Positions 44,714 to 55,848 of a stretch of DNA of 64,000 nucleotides are shown here, piece by piece. Positions within the stretch are counted from its first letter, which is position 1, and each line of letters begins with the position of its first letter. The stretch lies in contig JAAEAF010014545.1 of NCBI GenBank assembly GCA_011037195.1, forward strand, positions 1-64,000. The letters run 5' to 3'. The position numbers were made by a program, and so were the translations under genes. The notes beneath the pieces are model-generated. The model had not been told where the DNA came from and did no database searches. It was given only the letters and a program-made list of their open reading frames with translations. The DNA comes from Triatoma infestans. Lineage: Eukaryota; Arthropoda; Insecta; Hemiptera; Reduviidae.

Positions 44714-46048
44714 TCACCACCTAACCGAACTCACAAGGGACAACCGGCAAATGGCGTTATCAAATCTGGATGCCAGCATGTATTTTGTCTTTGAATAATT
44801 TATTTCCAGACCTACAGTCCTTGCCTTCTCCTTGAGTTGCAAAAAACCATCTTCTAATGCCCTCAAGGTTCTACCCACAATAACATCATCTGCAAAAGCC
44901 AAATACTGAATGGATCGATTAAATATCGTGCCATTCGGATTGATTTCGATGCTTCTTATGACTTTTTCTAGCATGAGATTAAACAGTATCGTCGATAGAA
45001 CGTCACCCTGCCTAAGCCCTCTATCGATAACGAACTCTTCTGAATAACCTCCTAGCACCTTCACTTTTGCAGCCGAGTTTCTAAGGCTCATCTTTACTAA
45101 ACTAATTAGTTTAGAATGTACTGCAAACTCATTCATGACCTCAAATACTTTAACCCTGTACAAACTATCATATGCTTGCTTGAAGTCAATAAACAAATGA
45201 TGCAGGTCTATATTATATTCATAACATTTCTCATGCATTAACCTCAGTGAGAAAATCTGATCGGTTGTTGATCTATTCCGCCGAAAGCCAGCTTGGTAAT
45301 CGCCTAATATTTCGTTGGAATACACTGTTAACCTTTTTGCTACAAGTTTAGCCATTACTTTATATACAGTCGACAACAAGGCGATTCCCCTATAGTTTTC
45401 GCAATATGTCTTATCCCCTTTTTTAAAGAGTGGACATATCACAGCAACTGACCAATCTTTCGGCATTTTTTCATTAAGCCAAATATTTGTTATTAATTTA
45501 AATAACCTATCCCAAAGTTCTTCACCTCCAGATTTTAATAATTCCGCCGATATTCCGTCCTCCCCAGAAGCTTTATTATTCTTCATGGACAAAATTATTT
45601 CTTCAACCTCTTCCTTCTCCGGAAAGTCAACGTATTCTTCATTCTTAAACTCACTTATAAATTCCCCTTCCAATCCTTCCATTTCCAAGCTATTACCTTG
45701 ATTAAGGAGTAAGTTGAAATATTCAGCCCATCTTTTCCTCACCTCAACTTCACCTCCTATCAATGTTCCATCAATTCCTCTACAAAACTCTACCCTTGGC
45801 TGAAACCCTCTTTTCTCCTCTTTTACAGCTGTGTAGAATTCTTTCACTTTATTATATTCTCCATCTTCTTCCAACCGCTTCAGCTTTTCATTTTCAAACT
45901 CTCTTTTTTTCTTTCTACAAATTTTATTAGCCACCTTCCTTTTCAACTTGTAATCCTCAGTTTTCTCTTGTTGGGCTGTCCAGCATCTTAATTCTAGCCA
46001 ACTTCCTCTCATCCAGTACACTTCTACACTGATCATCAAACCACCCAT
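44714..46048 (-). pseudogene. RTE reverse transcriptase
   Basis: 444-codon frame. The basic linker 'KRKVANKICRKKKREF' is followed by RT blocks: 'NNKASGEDGISAELLKSGG', 'LFKKGDKTYCENYRGIAL', 'GDYQAGFRRNRSTTDQIF', 'HHLFIDFKQAYDSLYR', 'GLRQGDVLSTILFNLMLEKV', 'QYLAFADDVIVGRTL' (catalytic FADD intact) and 'VGLEINYSKTKYM'. The thumb continues in another frame after about 44714. Confidence 0.88.
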
Positions 46049-46156
46049 TCCTCTTAAGTCTTTTTTTCTTACCTACACTGATCGCCTCTCTAATACACTT
46101 CCACTCTCTGTCTATATCACTTTTTGGCTCATGTTCAGTTAGCGAATTCTCCACAT

Positions 46157-46948
46157 TTAAAGCCTCCTCAATTCAATCTGATAATTTTCCTCACTTTTAT
46201 CCATTTTTAATTTCTCTACATGCCATCTATCAGTACATTTCTTTCCTTGCCGAAATCTTGAAATTCGTTGTCTATATTTTATTCTCACAAGGTTATGGTC
46301 CGTATCTCCATCTGCCCCACGATAACTCCTAACGTCAAATATGTTCGACGCGTGCCTCATACCAATCATTACATGATCGATTTGGTTTCTGGTTCTTCCA
46401 TCCGGCGATACCCAAGTTTCCCGATGTATGCGCTTGTGCGGACATTTAGTGCTACTCACACTCATGTTTTTCGCCAAAGCAAAATCAACAAGCCTTAGAC
46501 CATTTTCATTACATCGGTCATGAAGTCTGTATTTACCTAGGAAGGGCCTAAAGCATTCTTCCTTACCTAATTTGGCATTAAAGTCTCCCAGCACTATTTT
46601 AACGTCACTGCCTGGTAATCTATCGTATACTCTCTCCAGAGCTTCATAAAAGCAATCCTTCTCTTCTTCCTCCTTCTCTTCTGTTGGGGAGTGAACATTA
46701 ATCAACGAAAGATTGAAGAATTTAAACCTTAGCCTTAGTACGGAGATACTCTCATTAAAATTTTCAAAATTTAGAACCATTTGCTTTACTTTATTATTTA
46801 TTATAAACCCAGTGCCGAATTTCCCTTCAACACTTGCCCCATGAAATATCGTATGATTTCCAGCTTTAAACATTCCTTCGTATTTCCAACGAATTTCCTG
46901 TAATGCGGCAATCGAAACTTTATATCTCTCAATTCTTGTACTAGACAT
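46157..46948 (-). pseudogene. RTE endonuclease domain
   Basis: The frame of 263 codons lacks its first residues, which lie in another frame up to about 47020 ('WIATWNVRSLAKPGA'). Motifs: 'VSIAALQEIRW' (catalytic Glu), 'INVHSPTEEKE', 'VLGDFNAKLG' (Asp, Asn), 'NQIDHVMIGMRH' and 'DTDHNLVRIKY' (Asp-His). Makes the nick that primes reverse transcription. A frameshift at about 46165 separates it from RT. Confidence 0.85.
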
Positions 46949-47301
46949 GCACCAGGTTTTGCTAAACTCCTAACATTCCAAGTTGCTATCCATGTGAAAT
47001 CCTCGCCTAAATCGTGCCTTTTTATCAGTCCGGTTTATATTATTATTTGGCTTCTCAACAATTGCATTTTTATGAGATAGAGCTGTTAACCCTATGCCCA
47101 ATCCCCAACCTGAGGACCAGGTAATTTGATTTTGGACTTTACATCTCCTAGGCCGACTGATTTCAGTCTTACAGAGCTCGGCCCACCCTTGGTTTTATAT
47201 CGGAATGACCTTTTCCTAGACAGATCGGCTTCACCACGGCTTTGAGGCCTGTCTCCCCAGGATGCAGTTTTACGTCATGCCCAGGACGGACTTAATTTAT
47301 T

Positions 47302-48256
47302 ACTTATTTATTTTTAGTCTTAAAAATGAATAAATTAACTATATTACAATGGAATGCCAGGTCTGCAATTGCAAATAAGGAAAGCTTGGAAATCTGTCTA
47401 CCCACAGAGAAAATTAATATACTTTTCTAAGCGAAGCTTGGTTTAAAGCAAACTCTATTGCAAATAGAATTGAATCAGCTATAGATATAACTATTTGCTC
47501 TCCATAGCTGCTGCCCCCATTATTTAATTGGTCCCTCCTAGATGACACAATGGATTCCAATAATATACCAATTATTATCGAATCACGGGATAAATAATAA
47601 ATACTATAGGGAGACAGAACATGCGGAAATGGAATATTTAAAAAGCAGACTGGGATTCCTTTCGACAAAATATGAGCGATAACATAAGTTCTATTAATAG
47701 TTACACAGATTTTATCTCCGCACTGAACTCAGCTAATGAAAAGTCTACTCCTTAACATAATATTAATGGGAATAAATGCTGCAATTGGTTGAATGACGAA
47801 TGTAAAGAGGCAATTGATAAAAGAAAACAAGCATTTAAACAGTATATGCAAAATTTGTAATAAAGGAAATTTTTAACATACAAAAAACAAAGCGCTTTAA
47901 CTAAGTTAATTAATAAAAATTGTAAAAAAGCTCATTGGAGAGAAGTTTGCGGGAAATCAAATAAAAGTACACCAATTGGTGATATATGGAGAAAATTTAA
48001 TCAAAAGCAGAAAATAGTAGAATACCTCTAGTTTAGGGCGAATGTACGTCGATTATGTTAACAAATTAGCACTCCCTTTCGTTCAAAATAAAATAGAATT
48101 CGAAGATATTAACAGAGTCATAAATAACGAGCCATCTTGCATGTTAGTGCAACCTTTTACAATAAACGAGTGAATAAAGCAATTAAGCAACATTCAAATA
48201 CGGCCCCGGGGAAGGACTGATAGGATACACTACTACTATCCTATGATAAAAAATCT
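47302..48256 (+). pseudogene. I-clade LINE ORF2, endonuclease start and linker
   Basis: 'MNKLTILQWNARSAIANKES' at 47327 is the start of an APE endonuclease. Its middle is deleted at about 47490-47520, after which 'SLLDDTMDSNNIPIIIES' gives its end. The linker ('NWLNDECKEAIDKRKQAF', 'KAHWREVCGKSNK') and the first RT residues ('SNTAPGKD') follow. Positions 48233-48256 read in frame toward a 'PMIKNL' segment and are cut by composite repeat copy G. Confidence 0.65.
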
Positions 48257-49049
48257 GTGTCAAACATTCACACAACTTTCTCTTACTCCAGTTCTCAAAA
48301 TTGTAATTGACAAACTTTGTAGTTAATAAACTTTGTAGTTTAATGAAATTCGTCGAAAACTGAAAAATGCACTTCCGGTTTACTAATTTTCTTGACACTC
48401 GGCAATTTGGCTATCTATTTATTTCCAATTAATTTTGTTTGGATGGTAGAATTGTATAATCAACTATGATAGCACTTGAGAGAAAAACATAACCGAGTCA
48501 TATCATACGCACACATGCCCTTAAACGAATTTTCCCAGAGAAATGTTTTAAATAAAAGTTGTAGATCATGTACGTGCAGTTTCCATAGGAAGTTTCAAGA
48601 AAATCGTCGAAGCCATATTTGAGAAATCGCGAAAGAGTGAAAAAATCATTTAGTAAAGTGGTGAGGTAAACGCACTTCCGGTCATCCGATTTTTTCAAAC
48701 TCGGAATTTCAACAACACGCTTAATTCTAATTAACATTATTTAGATGACAGAATTGTATAATAAACTGAAATAGCAAATTAGAGGAAAATCTAACCCCAC
48801 CCCAAAAAGTTTTAAATAAAAGTTGTAGATCTCTATATGTTTAGTTGATATACGAAATTTGAAGAAAATCGTCGGAGCCATTTTGATAAAATCCCAAAAA
48901 AGCAAAAAAAGTAACTAGTAAAGTGTACTTCCAGTTGAGGAATTTTGACAAATAACGTACTGTCGGATCCTATTGTGATACCTAAACAGAATATCAGTTT
49001 GAACTTTCTACGATTTTTCGTTTTTGAGCTATGCTGTTCACATATATAT

Positions 49050-49053
<4 letters not shown>

Positions 49054-49117
<64 letters not shown>
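49054..49117. repeat. (AC)n(TA)n microsatellite
   Basis: About 17 AC units followed by about 14 TA units, inside composite repeat copy G. It marks the left edge of a LINE 3' fragment. Confidence 0.85.
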
Positions 49118-49119
<2 letters not shown>

Positions 49120-49566
49120 TGCCATTGCGATAACCAGTCACATCAAACTTGGTGCCACACCATCCTACAATGTCCTCTATTTGAAATACAAAGAACGGAA
49201 TTGGTGCAGTTTTGTATCTTACAGGGGATATCTTGGCCAGTTACAGATTTTGGTTTGTTGTTACAAAAACAACTGTGTGCTCAGTTTATAAAATTTCTAA
49301 AAAAATATTGATTTTCAACTATTGTAATTAATTATTATTCTTAGTAACAATATTATTTTATCTTTTTAAAGTTTCACAGTTAACAGTTTGATGTAATTTA
49401 GTTTATATATTATAGAAGTGTGTATTACGTTATTTTCCTCCAATAGAATTCAAACAATAAATAAGATGTTTTATATATTTACATATAATAAGTTCTAGAT
49501 AAACATGTAATATAATTAACTGTATTAAATAAACTCCCTGGCGTTAGGGTTAGTTACTCCCATCAA
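49118..49566 (+). mobile_element. LINE 3' end inserted in the microsatellite of copy G
   Basis: Begins within the C-terminal zinc region ('HQTWCHTILQCPLFEIQRTE', then 'QFIKFLKKY' and a stop at about 49309). A 3' UTR and an A-rich end (49565-49580) follow, after which the (AC)n sequence resumes (GACACACGCACACAGAG). The severe 5' truncation and its position in an AC repeat resemble R1-clade elements that target such repeats (Waldo, Mino). Confidence 0.55.
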
Positions 49567-49721
49567 GAAAAAAGGAAAAAAGACACACGCACACAGAGAC
49601 CATTTTCTAAAGCCACTTTTTTGGACTCAGGGAACCTCAAAACGGATATTTCCGGTGAAAACTCGATATCGAAAATTTGACACGATTGCAATACTTCCTC
49701 TTACTGGGGGTAAGAGAAAGT

Positions 49722-52499
49722 AAAAATCTTCTGGCTCCTGCAAAATTAGTATTATTGAAATTTTACAATGATATGTGGACGACAGGGGATTTTCCAAGCG
49801 AATGGAAAAATTATGTAATTGCGCCTATATTAAAACCTAATAAAAGTAGACAGCTGTGTGGATCTCCGCTATAATAAAAGTAGACAGCACCATAGCACTC
49901 TCCTCCTGCTTGATGAAGACACTCGAAAGAATGATTAAGTATAGATTAAAGTGGTGGCTAGGACATAACTAAATGTTTCCAGAGAGCCAGTTTGGGTTTA
50001 GAAAGGGTAATCCGTACATGACTGCCATACAATTAGCTACGGATATCTACTTAGGATTTACAACAAATAAAGTAACTTTAGCTTATTAGTAGATTTTACC
50101 TCTGCATACGATAACGTCCAACTTCCAATTTTGGCTGAAAAAATGATAATTCAAAAATTTCCTAGCAAATTTATAAAAAACATTATTGGCTTAATTTCTA
50201 ACAGGAATATTTGTGTAAAAATAAATGATAAAGTAGAAGGGCCAGTAGTAACAAAAATAGGATTGCCCCAAGGAAGTATTGTGTCGCCAATATTATATTC
50301 CATATATGTTAAAGATTTAGAAAATATCTTGCAAAATGTAAAATTCCTTCAGTTCGCAGACGACGTTTGTATTTATATAACAAAGAAATCTGTTGAAGTA
50401 TATATACAAGAATTAGAAAATTGTAAGAAATTATATCAACGGACCGTTGAAAACGGGCTCTCAATATCCGAAACCAAATCAATTTTAGTTCCGTTCAAGA
50501 GAAAGCAAGGTTAAATCTCTTATAAGGCAACTTTATTTAAGTTGCTGGAAGTTTCTATGCGAAACGTCACCAAAATTTCTAGGTTTAATTATGGACAAAA
50601 CCCTTAACTGGAAAAGTCATGTTAAAAATATAGAAGCCAAAATTGGAAAATATATGAACATTCTAAGAGCTACGTCATAAATATTGGGGCGCAGACCCAG
50701 AAATGTCATTTTATTACAGGGCCCCTATAAGGGCGATAACAGATTTTGGGTGTTTTCTATATGGGTAAGCTAAAAAGTCAGTTTTGCGGCCATTGGAAAT
50801 ACTACAAAACAAAGTTTTAAGGCTATGCTTGGGATTTCTAAATAGTACGCCAATAAATATTTTATATGCAGAAGCTTGTGAAACCTCAATTAGGTACAAA
50901 ATGCAAACTATTTCTGACAGGTATATAATAAAATTAATGAGCAAAAATAGAAAGTTATGTACTCAAATAAGTGGATTACATGAAAAAGTTTTAACACACT
51001 CCTTTTGGAAGAAAAAAGATGCTCCTATTTATACTGACAGTTTCATATATACTTCATAATTCAGAGAATTCGTATATTCCAATAAGAATTCGTATATTCG
51101 TATATAACCAATCTATTCCACTAAATATGAATACTTGAATCATAATACTAATATTAGCAAATCTATTGATCTTGAAACAATACCTCAAGAATCTAGAAAT
51201 TCTGTGTTTGAGGTATATATGGAACAAATTGGCCGCAAAATTATAGAATATTTTATTGATGGTTCCAAGTTGGATAATAAAGTAGGATGTGCAATTTATG
51301 ATACCCAAATTAAATTTTGTGAACTAGCGCAACTAAACCAATATGCCTCGATCTTCACTGCAGAAATAGTAGCTACCATAGTGGCCCTTAAATATATAAT
51401 TTAAAAATATAATAACAATTACATTATATTAAGTGGTACTGGTAGCCAAAGTGTATTAAATGAATTAGCATATTTGACTGAATCTCCTAACTTGGTCCAT
51501 CTATTTATAGTAATACTTTAATTATTGGCTGTTTTAACGGAAAGGTGAATATCTATGTTTTTGTTTGGGCCAGAGGACATTGTGGCGTAAAAGATAATGA
51601 AGTCGTGGATAAGGCAGCTAAAGAAGCGACGAAAACTGAAGAGGCCGTAAACACAAAATTAACTCCCACCGAATTTAAATACCACATTACTAATAGAATG
51701 CTCAATTCTGGCAATTAGAATATGAAACTGATTTAAAAGGAAAACTTTACACAATGATGATTACGAAATTACCGAGACAACAATGGTTCAAAGGGCTGGG
51801 TCTGAATAAATATACAATTATGATGATCAATAGACTAAAATCAAACCATGCTATTTGTGGGGCATACTTACATAAAATTAATGTAAGACCCTCTCCAAAT
51901 GCAGTAATACGAATGAAGACTTTAAACATATAATAATGGAATGCCCAAAATTTAACGTAAAAGAGACAATTTTTAAAACATTCTATAAATATTTGGAGGC
52001 CCCTTTCCGTTATGAAGATACTGTATTTTCTAATATGCTCACGATGTGATTGTGGTAAAAAAAGTGTGTTTGTTTGTATGAAAGTGTACGAGAGGGGAAT
52101 GAATGCGTTTAGGTTTAAGTATTACGGGATTGGTTGGAATATCGAGTACACCATTCCATTTGTAAATATCTTGTATATACCTTTATTGTATGTAGAGTAC
52201 ATATAATTTATATATTAGATTGTATACAGGGGTGCGAGGAATATCAAGTACTCCACCCCGCCGTATGAATGTTGGTCTGATAGTTTGTACGAATGAGTCG
52301 TAACGCGACTTTTAGAGCCTGACGGGCTTTTAGAGCTAATTGTGCAAATGTATTAATTGGCGTGTTTGTATTTATTTGTACAAATGTGGTAGGTTAATTT
52401 CGCAGAAGGAATGAATGGGTAACTAATTAGTCAGTTCAGTATCACATGAGCATTAAAGGCTGAATGCCATTAATGTCAATGCCAAAAAAAAAAAAAAAT
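49722..52499 (+). pseudogene. I-clade LINE ORF2, RT to poly(A)
   Basis: RT: 'LLKFYNDMWTTGDFPSEWKN', 'CLMKTLERMIKYRLK', 'ESQFGFRKGN', then the 127-codon frame 50131-50514 with 'GLPQGSIVSPILYSIYVKDL' and 'VKFLQFADDVCIYI' (catalytic FADD intact). RNase H: 51135-51404, 'IIEYFIDGSKLDNKVGCAIY' and 'IFTAEIVATIVALKYI'. C-terminus: 'IMECPKFNVKETIFKTF', stop near 52048. A 3' UTR of about 440 bases ends in a poly(A) at 52484-52498. Several frameshifts. RNase H after RT supports I-clade membership. Confidence 0.75.
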
Positions 52500-53435
52500 A
52501 TTTGAAGTCCGAAAAAATTCAACACAGGCGAAACGAAACTATATTTGCTGTTTAAATGTTTAAGAATTAGTGATTATTAGTTTTTTAATTAAAAAGGATG
52601 TTTGTTTTTAAAAAAATCAGGTAAAATAAACTACTGTTTAAAATGTTATTGACAATATTAGTATAAATATGTTTATTTGAACATATTTGAGTTTGTGAAT
52701 GTCAAGTAAAATGTATTATCTATTCAAATAAATGTAATTATAACGAGAAGAAATTGGCATTTTAGTTTTCTGGCTTTAAATAAATGAAATTTTTGTCTGT
52801 GCGGCGCTTCCTTCACTGACACTGATCTAATTTCAAGGCAATACTACTACTATTTTTTATATTGAAAAAAGGACACCCTGGGTGGGCGGTCCCTGGGCTC
52901 TCGCGCATACCCGCCCGTAATGAAGCCCCTAACGCTGAGCGTGACGCCCCAAAAACAATGGAAATGTACGTAACCTTCCTAAAATAAATGTAACCTACAG
53001 ATTCACCCAGTACTCGATATTCTAGAGGAGACAAGGATCCTAACCTACTCGTGTACCTTCCATTCATTCATTCTAATAAGTTAAAATTTATATACAGCCT
53101 TGCACATTAAGCTCGTTCATTCAACCATGCACACTGCTACACCCCTCAGTACTCAATACTCTGAAGGGTACGAGAAAACCCTAAATCTAACCTCGCTTCG
53201 GCGGTACATATACTAACATACTACTAGTATTACGCTAATCTCTAGAGATTAGAAATATATACAGTCATATTATTCAATTGTTGTCAAAAAAAAAAAAATA
53301 ATAATAATTACTTCAACAGTGGTTTTGATCATATGATTTAGTAGGCAGGATAAAGTGTTGTAAGTTAAACCTGCAAGCAGAACAAGTACAAGAGCACAAC
53401 ACAATAGATGACACAAATAATAATAATTCTGCAGG
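52500..53435. other. Gene-free; upstream region of unrecognised gene
   Basis: AT-rich DNA with a GC-richer patch at 52860-52960. I see no supported promoter; an upstream exon of the following gene could lie here because its first modelled exon starts next to an AG acceptor (53433-53434). Confidence 0.3.
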
Positions 53436-55780
53436 ATGAATGAAAGCACAGGTGACACACAAACCATACCCATACCCACCAAGGAAAAGTCAGATAAACT
53501 TACAACCAATCATTTACTTAAAATTGACGTTCCATTAGTAACCCAGGAATACCATGAGAGTCGTAAACATTACATAGCCGCAATATCTGAGAAAGTATGT
53601 AAGTACTTGTGATTGTATGTATTCTTATCGCCAACTTGGTAAAATTACTCAATTATATCTTGTATGTGACTGTAGTGGATCCGAACGGCTATATGACGAT
53701 AAAAACCAAAATAGAACATTATCTCTATACATTGAACACATCAAATGAAATTGGAAAACCGCTTTTAAGTGATATTGTTCGTTTTCCACAAGATGTACTA
53801 ACAACATATAATGATAATAGTAACGGCAGTAAGGAAGAAGATAATTCACAAGAATCTGTCTTAGAATTAAATTGCTTCAAAAATTTACAGGTAATTCTCG
53901 TTCGCTATTATTATTATTACAATTTAAATAAAAATTGTAAACTTATTTTTTTGAATCTTCTCCTGAAGGTTTTACAAAATATACAATATTGCATTTATAT
54001 TTTTAAAAATTCTGTAACTACGCTCGTGCCGACCACCCTTAGGTGCATGCAGTTTTTAGAAACATCTTTCACTTTTAGAAGCCAATATTTGTTTTACTGT
54101 GACGTTTATATAAAAATGTATTGGTAAACATAGAAGGACATGTGCCTGCCAAAAAGAATCCGAATACTAACATTTTTCATACTTTTCTTGTTTTAATGAA
54201 CCGGCTCACCTCTCACAATCTCATCTTAAACTTACTTATCTATAAATATCTTATACTTACTTGTTCCAGAAGAATTTCATTATTTTGAATATTGGCAAAT
54301 ATTATTTTTATGTGCCACATTCAAGCTTCTAGCTTATTTTCGGAGAAGTCTGCCCTCGCAGAACATTCGTCTACTTCTGGGCATGCCATAAATTTTGAAG
54401 ATAAAATCCTTGCCCAAGTAAACAATTATCACGAACGTATCGTAAGAGAGGCAGTGGAAATAAGGAAGGAGAGATATGTCCAAGTAGAGACGATGGACTT
54501 CGTCTAAGCAGAACATGGCTCCCTTGCTCAGGGGAAGGGGTGAAAAAGCAAGGGAAAAACCGTAATTCATCCCATTCATTTAACCATTCATTCATCATCT
54601 TGAAAATTCCCACTTGAGTATGTTCACGGCCACTCTCCATTTTTTGGGCAACCACAATAATTTCTTAAAAAACTGCAGCTGAGCCCGTTCCACTGTAGGC
54701 ACCGAATCAAATACTTGGCGGTTCGATTTCCAGGAATCCTACTTACTACCACGAATATGCTTGTCACAATACCTGGATAGACAGAATTGTGCAAAAACTG
54801 TAAAATGGAACCGTTATTCAAATAAGTATAAGGAATAGTTATTCACAATTTTAGTTTCAGTGTTATCAGATTTGAAGGGATTGAGTTTTGAAGGACTGCC
54901 CCCTAATATTGAGAAATATTATAAAGTAAATAAGTAAAAAAGTGAATGCCAAAAAAGAACACAACTAATTAACACGGTACTTTATTATAAGGTAGAGAAC
55001 ATAAACTATCATAAAATGACACTTTTGAGAGAAACGCGACCTCGTAACTTCTTAAGAACCACCCAAAATCATCGACCTAAACATTTAATGAAAATTACAA
55101 GTTTGAAGAAAATTTGGCCAACTTTTTGGAAGAAGTTTTGGAAACTTTTTGCGATAAGCTTGGCAGAGAAAGCTAATCAAGCTCCCAATACAAATAGCCG
55201 TCTGGCAGACCTTGGGCCTTAATTGCTGCGCCAAAGGTTTTTTTTTTTAATGAGATGTTTATGCGGCAATGGCCAGAGGATCTTTAAAGAAAAAAATGCT
55301 TTGTTGCTCTACGTTTCCCGTACCATTGGGGCCCTCCTTCAGGAGCTCTTTAGGGTAAGAGAGCAGTGTACGTTGAGAACGTTGAGTTTGAAATTAAGGC
55401 CTGACGTTTTTTTGTAATATTAGAAAGTCATGTAATTTTCACAATAGATTATTGTTGTTTATTCTTATGAATTTATTTTTATATACTCTCACTTAAATTC
55501 AAAGCCGTGAGTTTGAATACATGCCTGTTGGGTATATGTAATTTTTATTCAAAGCACCATTACTTCATTTCAGATTAAATCAAATTTTAAATTAATGGAC
55601 GATAAAAAGAAAAAAAAGTCAAAGAGGTTCAGAAATACTGAGAGAATAGAGTATGAAGACTCGAGTGAGTACTCTGACGGAGAGTACAGCGGTGAGGACG
55701 TTAGTAGCATATGCAACTGCATCTGCAATGACGTCCAGGATGAAGATTCTGAATGCAATTGTTCTACTGACAGTTACTGA
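53436..55780 (+). CDS. Unrecognised host gene, three modelled exons
   Basis: Exons 53436-53598 (ATG start, donor GTAAGT), 53676-53890 (acceptor TGTAG, donor GTAATT) and 55574-55780 (acceptor TTTCAG, stop TGA at 55778). Phases agree at both junctions (phase 1, then phase 0), giving about 194 residues with no stops, which is the main evidence that this is real. N-terminus 'MNESTGDTQTIPIPTKEKSD'; middle 'HYLYTLNTSNEIGKPLLSDI'; last exon starts with a Lys-rich run ('KKKKKSKRFRN'), then an acidic Ser/Tyr/Glu stretch and a cysteine cluster ('ICNCICND', 'CNCSTDSY'). No signal peptide, membrane segment or family I recognise. The 1.7 kb second intron contains a Penelope fragment. An upstream exon is possible because an AG precedes the ATG. 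Confidence 0.5.
54315..54510 (+). pseudogene. Penelope-like GIY-YIG tail fragment
   Basis: 'SEKSALAEHSSTSGHAINFE' followed by 'RIVREAVEIRKERY' matches the conserved C-terminal part of the Penelope GIY-YIG region (SAxAEH...GH...REAIEI). Nothing else of the element is recognisable nearby. It lies in the second intron of the unrecognised gene. Confidence 0.6.
54511..55573. other. Intron sequence, no gene recognised
   Basis: Short open frames at 55016-55222 and 55223-55417 show no domain or splice support. The first has helical, basic composition and could be eroded element sequence. Confidence 0.3.
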
Positions 55781-55842
55781 CAACTATGTTTTGTTGATTT
55801 GTTTGGTACATGTGGCCAATGTTATTAATAACTAATTCACTA

Positions 55843-55848
55843 AATAAA
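55843..55848 (+). terminator. Polyadenylation signal of unrecognised gene
   Basis: AATAAA 63 bases after the stop at 55778-55780. Confidence 0.5.

Larger units (their letters stand above)
44067..47301 (-). mobile_element. Near full-length RTE LINE with 12-bp target duplication
   Basis: The element spans 44079-47289 on the minus strand, flanked by ACTTAATTTATT at 44067-44078 and 47290-47301. From its 5' end: a leader (47289-47040), APE endonuclease (about 47020-46157), RT (46154-44714) and C-terminal region (44632-44102), with an AAAATAAAATAAAATAAATT-like tail. There are only about four frame breaks (near 46930, 46165, 45965 and 44680), so it is fairly young. It separates ORF1 from ORF2 of the I-clade LINE. 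Confidence 0.88.
48257..49721 (-). mobile_element. Composite TIR/tandem repeat, copy G, with 8-bp target duplication
   Basis: AAAAATCT flanks the element at 48249-48256 and 49722-49729, and joining the flanks keeps the host LINE's RT reading consistent. Inner inverted termini: ACTTTCTCTTAC at 48275-48286 and GTAAGAGAAAGT at 49710-49721. Subunits carry ACTTCCGG at 48371 and 48674 and a degraded one at 48927. The leader lies at 49590-49700. The (AC)n tract is split by a LINE 3' end at about 49120-49560. The 8-bp duplication and short inverted ends suggest a non-autonomous DNA transposon, hAT-like by duplication length. It encodes no protein. Confidence 0.7.
26121..52499 (+). mobile_element. I-clade LINE split into five collinear pieces by nested insertions
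   Basis: Pieces in order on the plus strand: 26121-26316 (ORF1 start), about 30850-31290 (ORF1 middle and two CCHC knuckles), about 43152-44078 (third knuckle and ORF1 end), 47290-48256 (ORF2 endonuclease and linker), 49722-52499 (RT, RNase H, C-terminus, 3' UTR, poly(A) at 52484-52498). Each piece continues the domain order where the previous one stops, without overlap. The summed length, about 5.3 kb, suits an I-type element with an internal endonuclease deletion. That all five are one insertion is an inference; each piece on its own is well supported. Confidence 0.6.

Noticed and set aside
49024..49311. Open frames with runs of Thr-His and Tyr-Ile
   Set aside because: These are translations of the (AC)n(TA)n microsatellite running into a LINE tail, not proteins.
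55016..55417. Possible extra exons of the unrecognised gene
   Set aside because: No acceptor/donor pair keeps the phase, and skipping them gives a consistent model.
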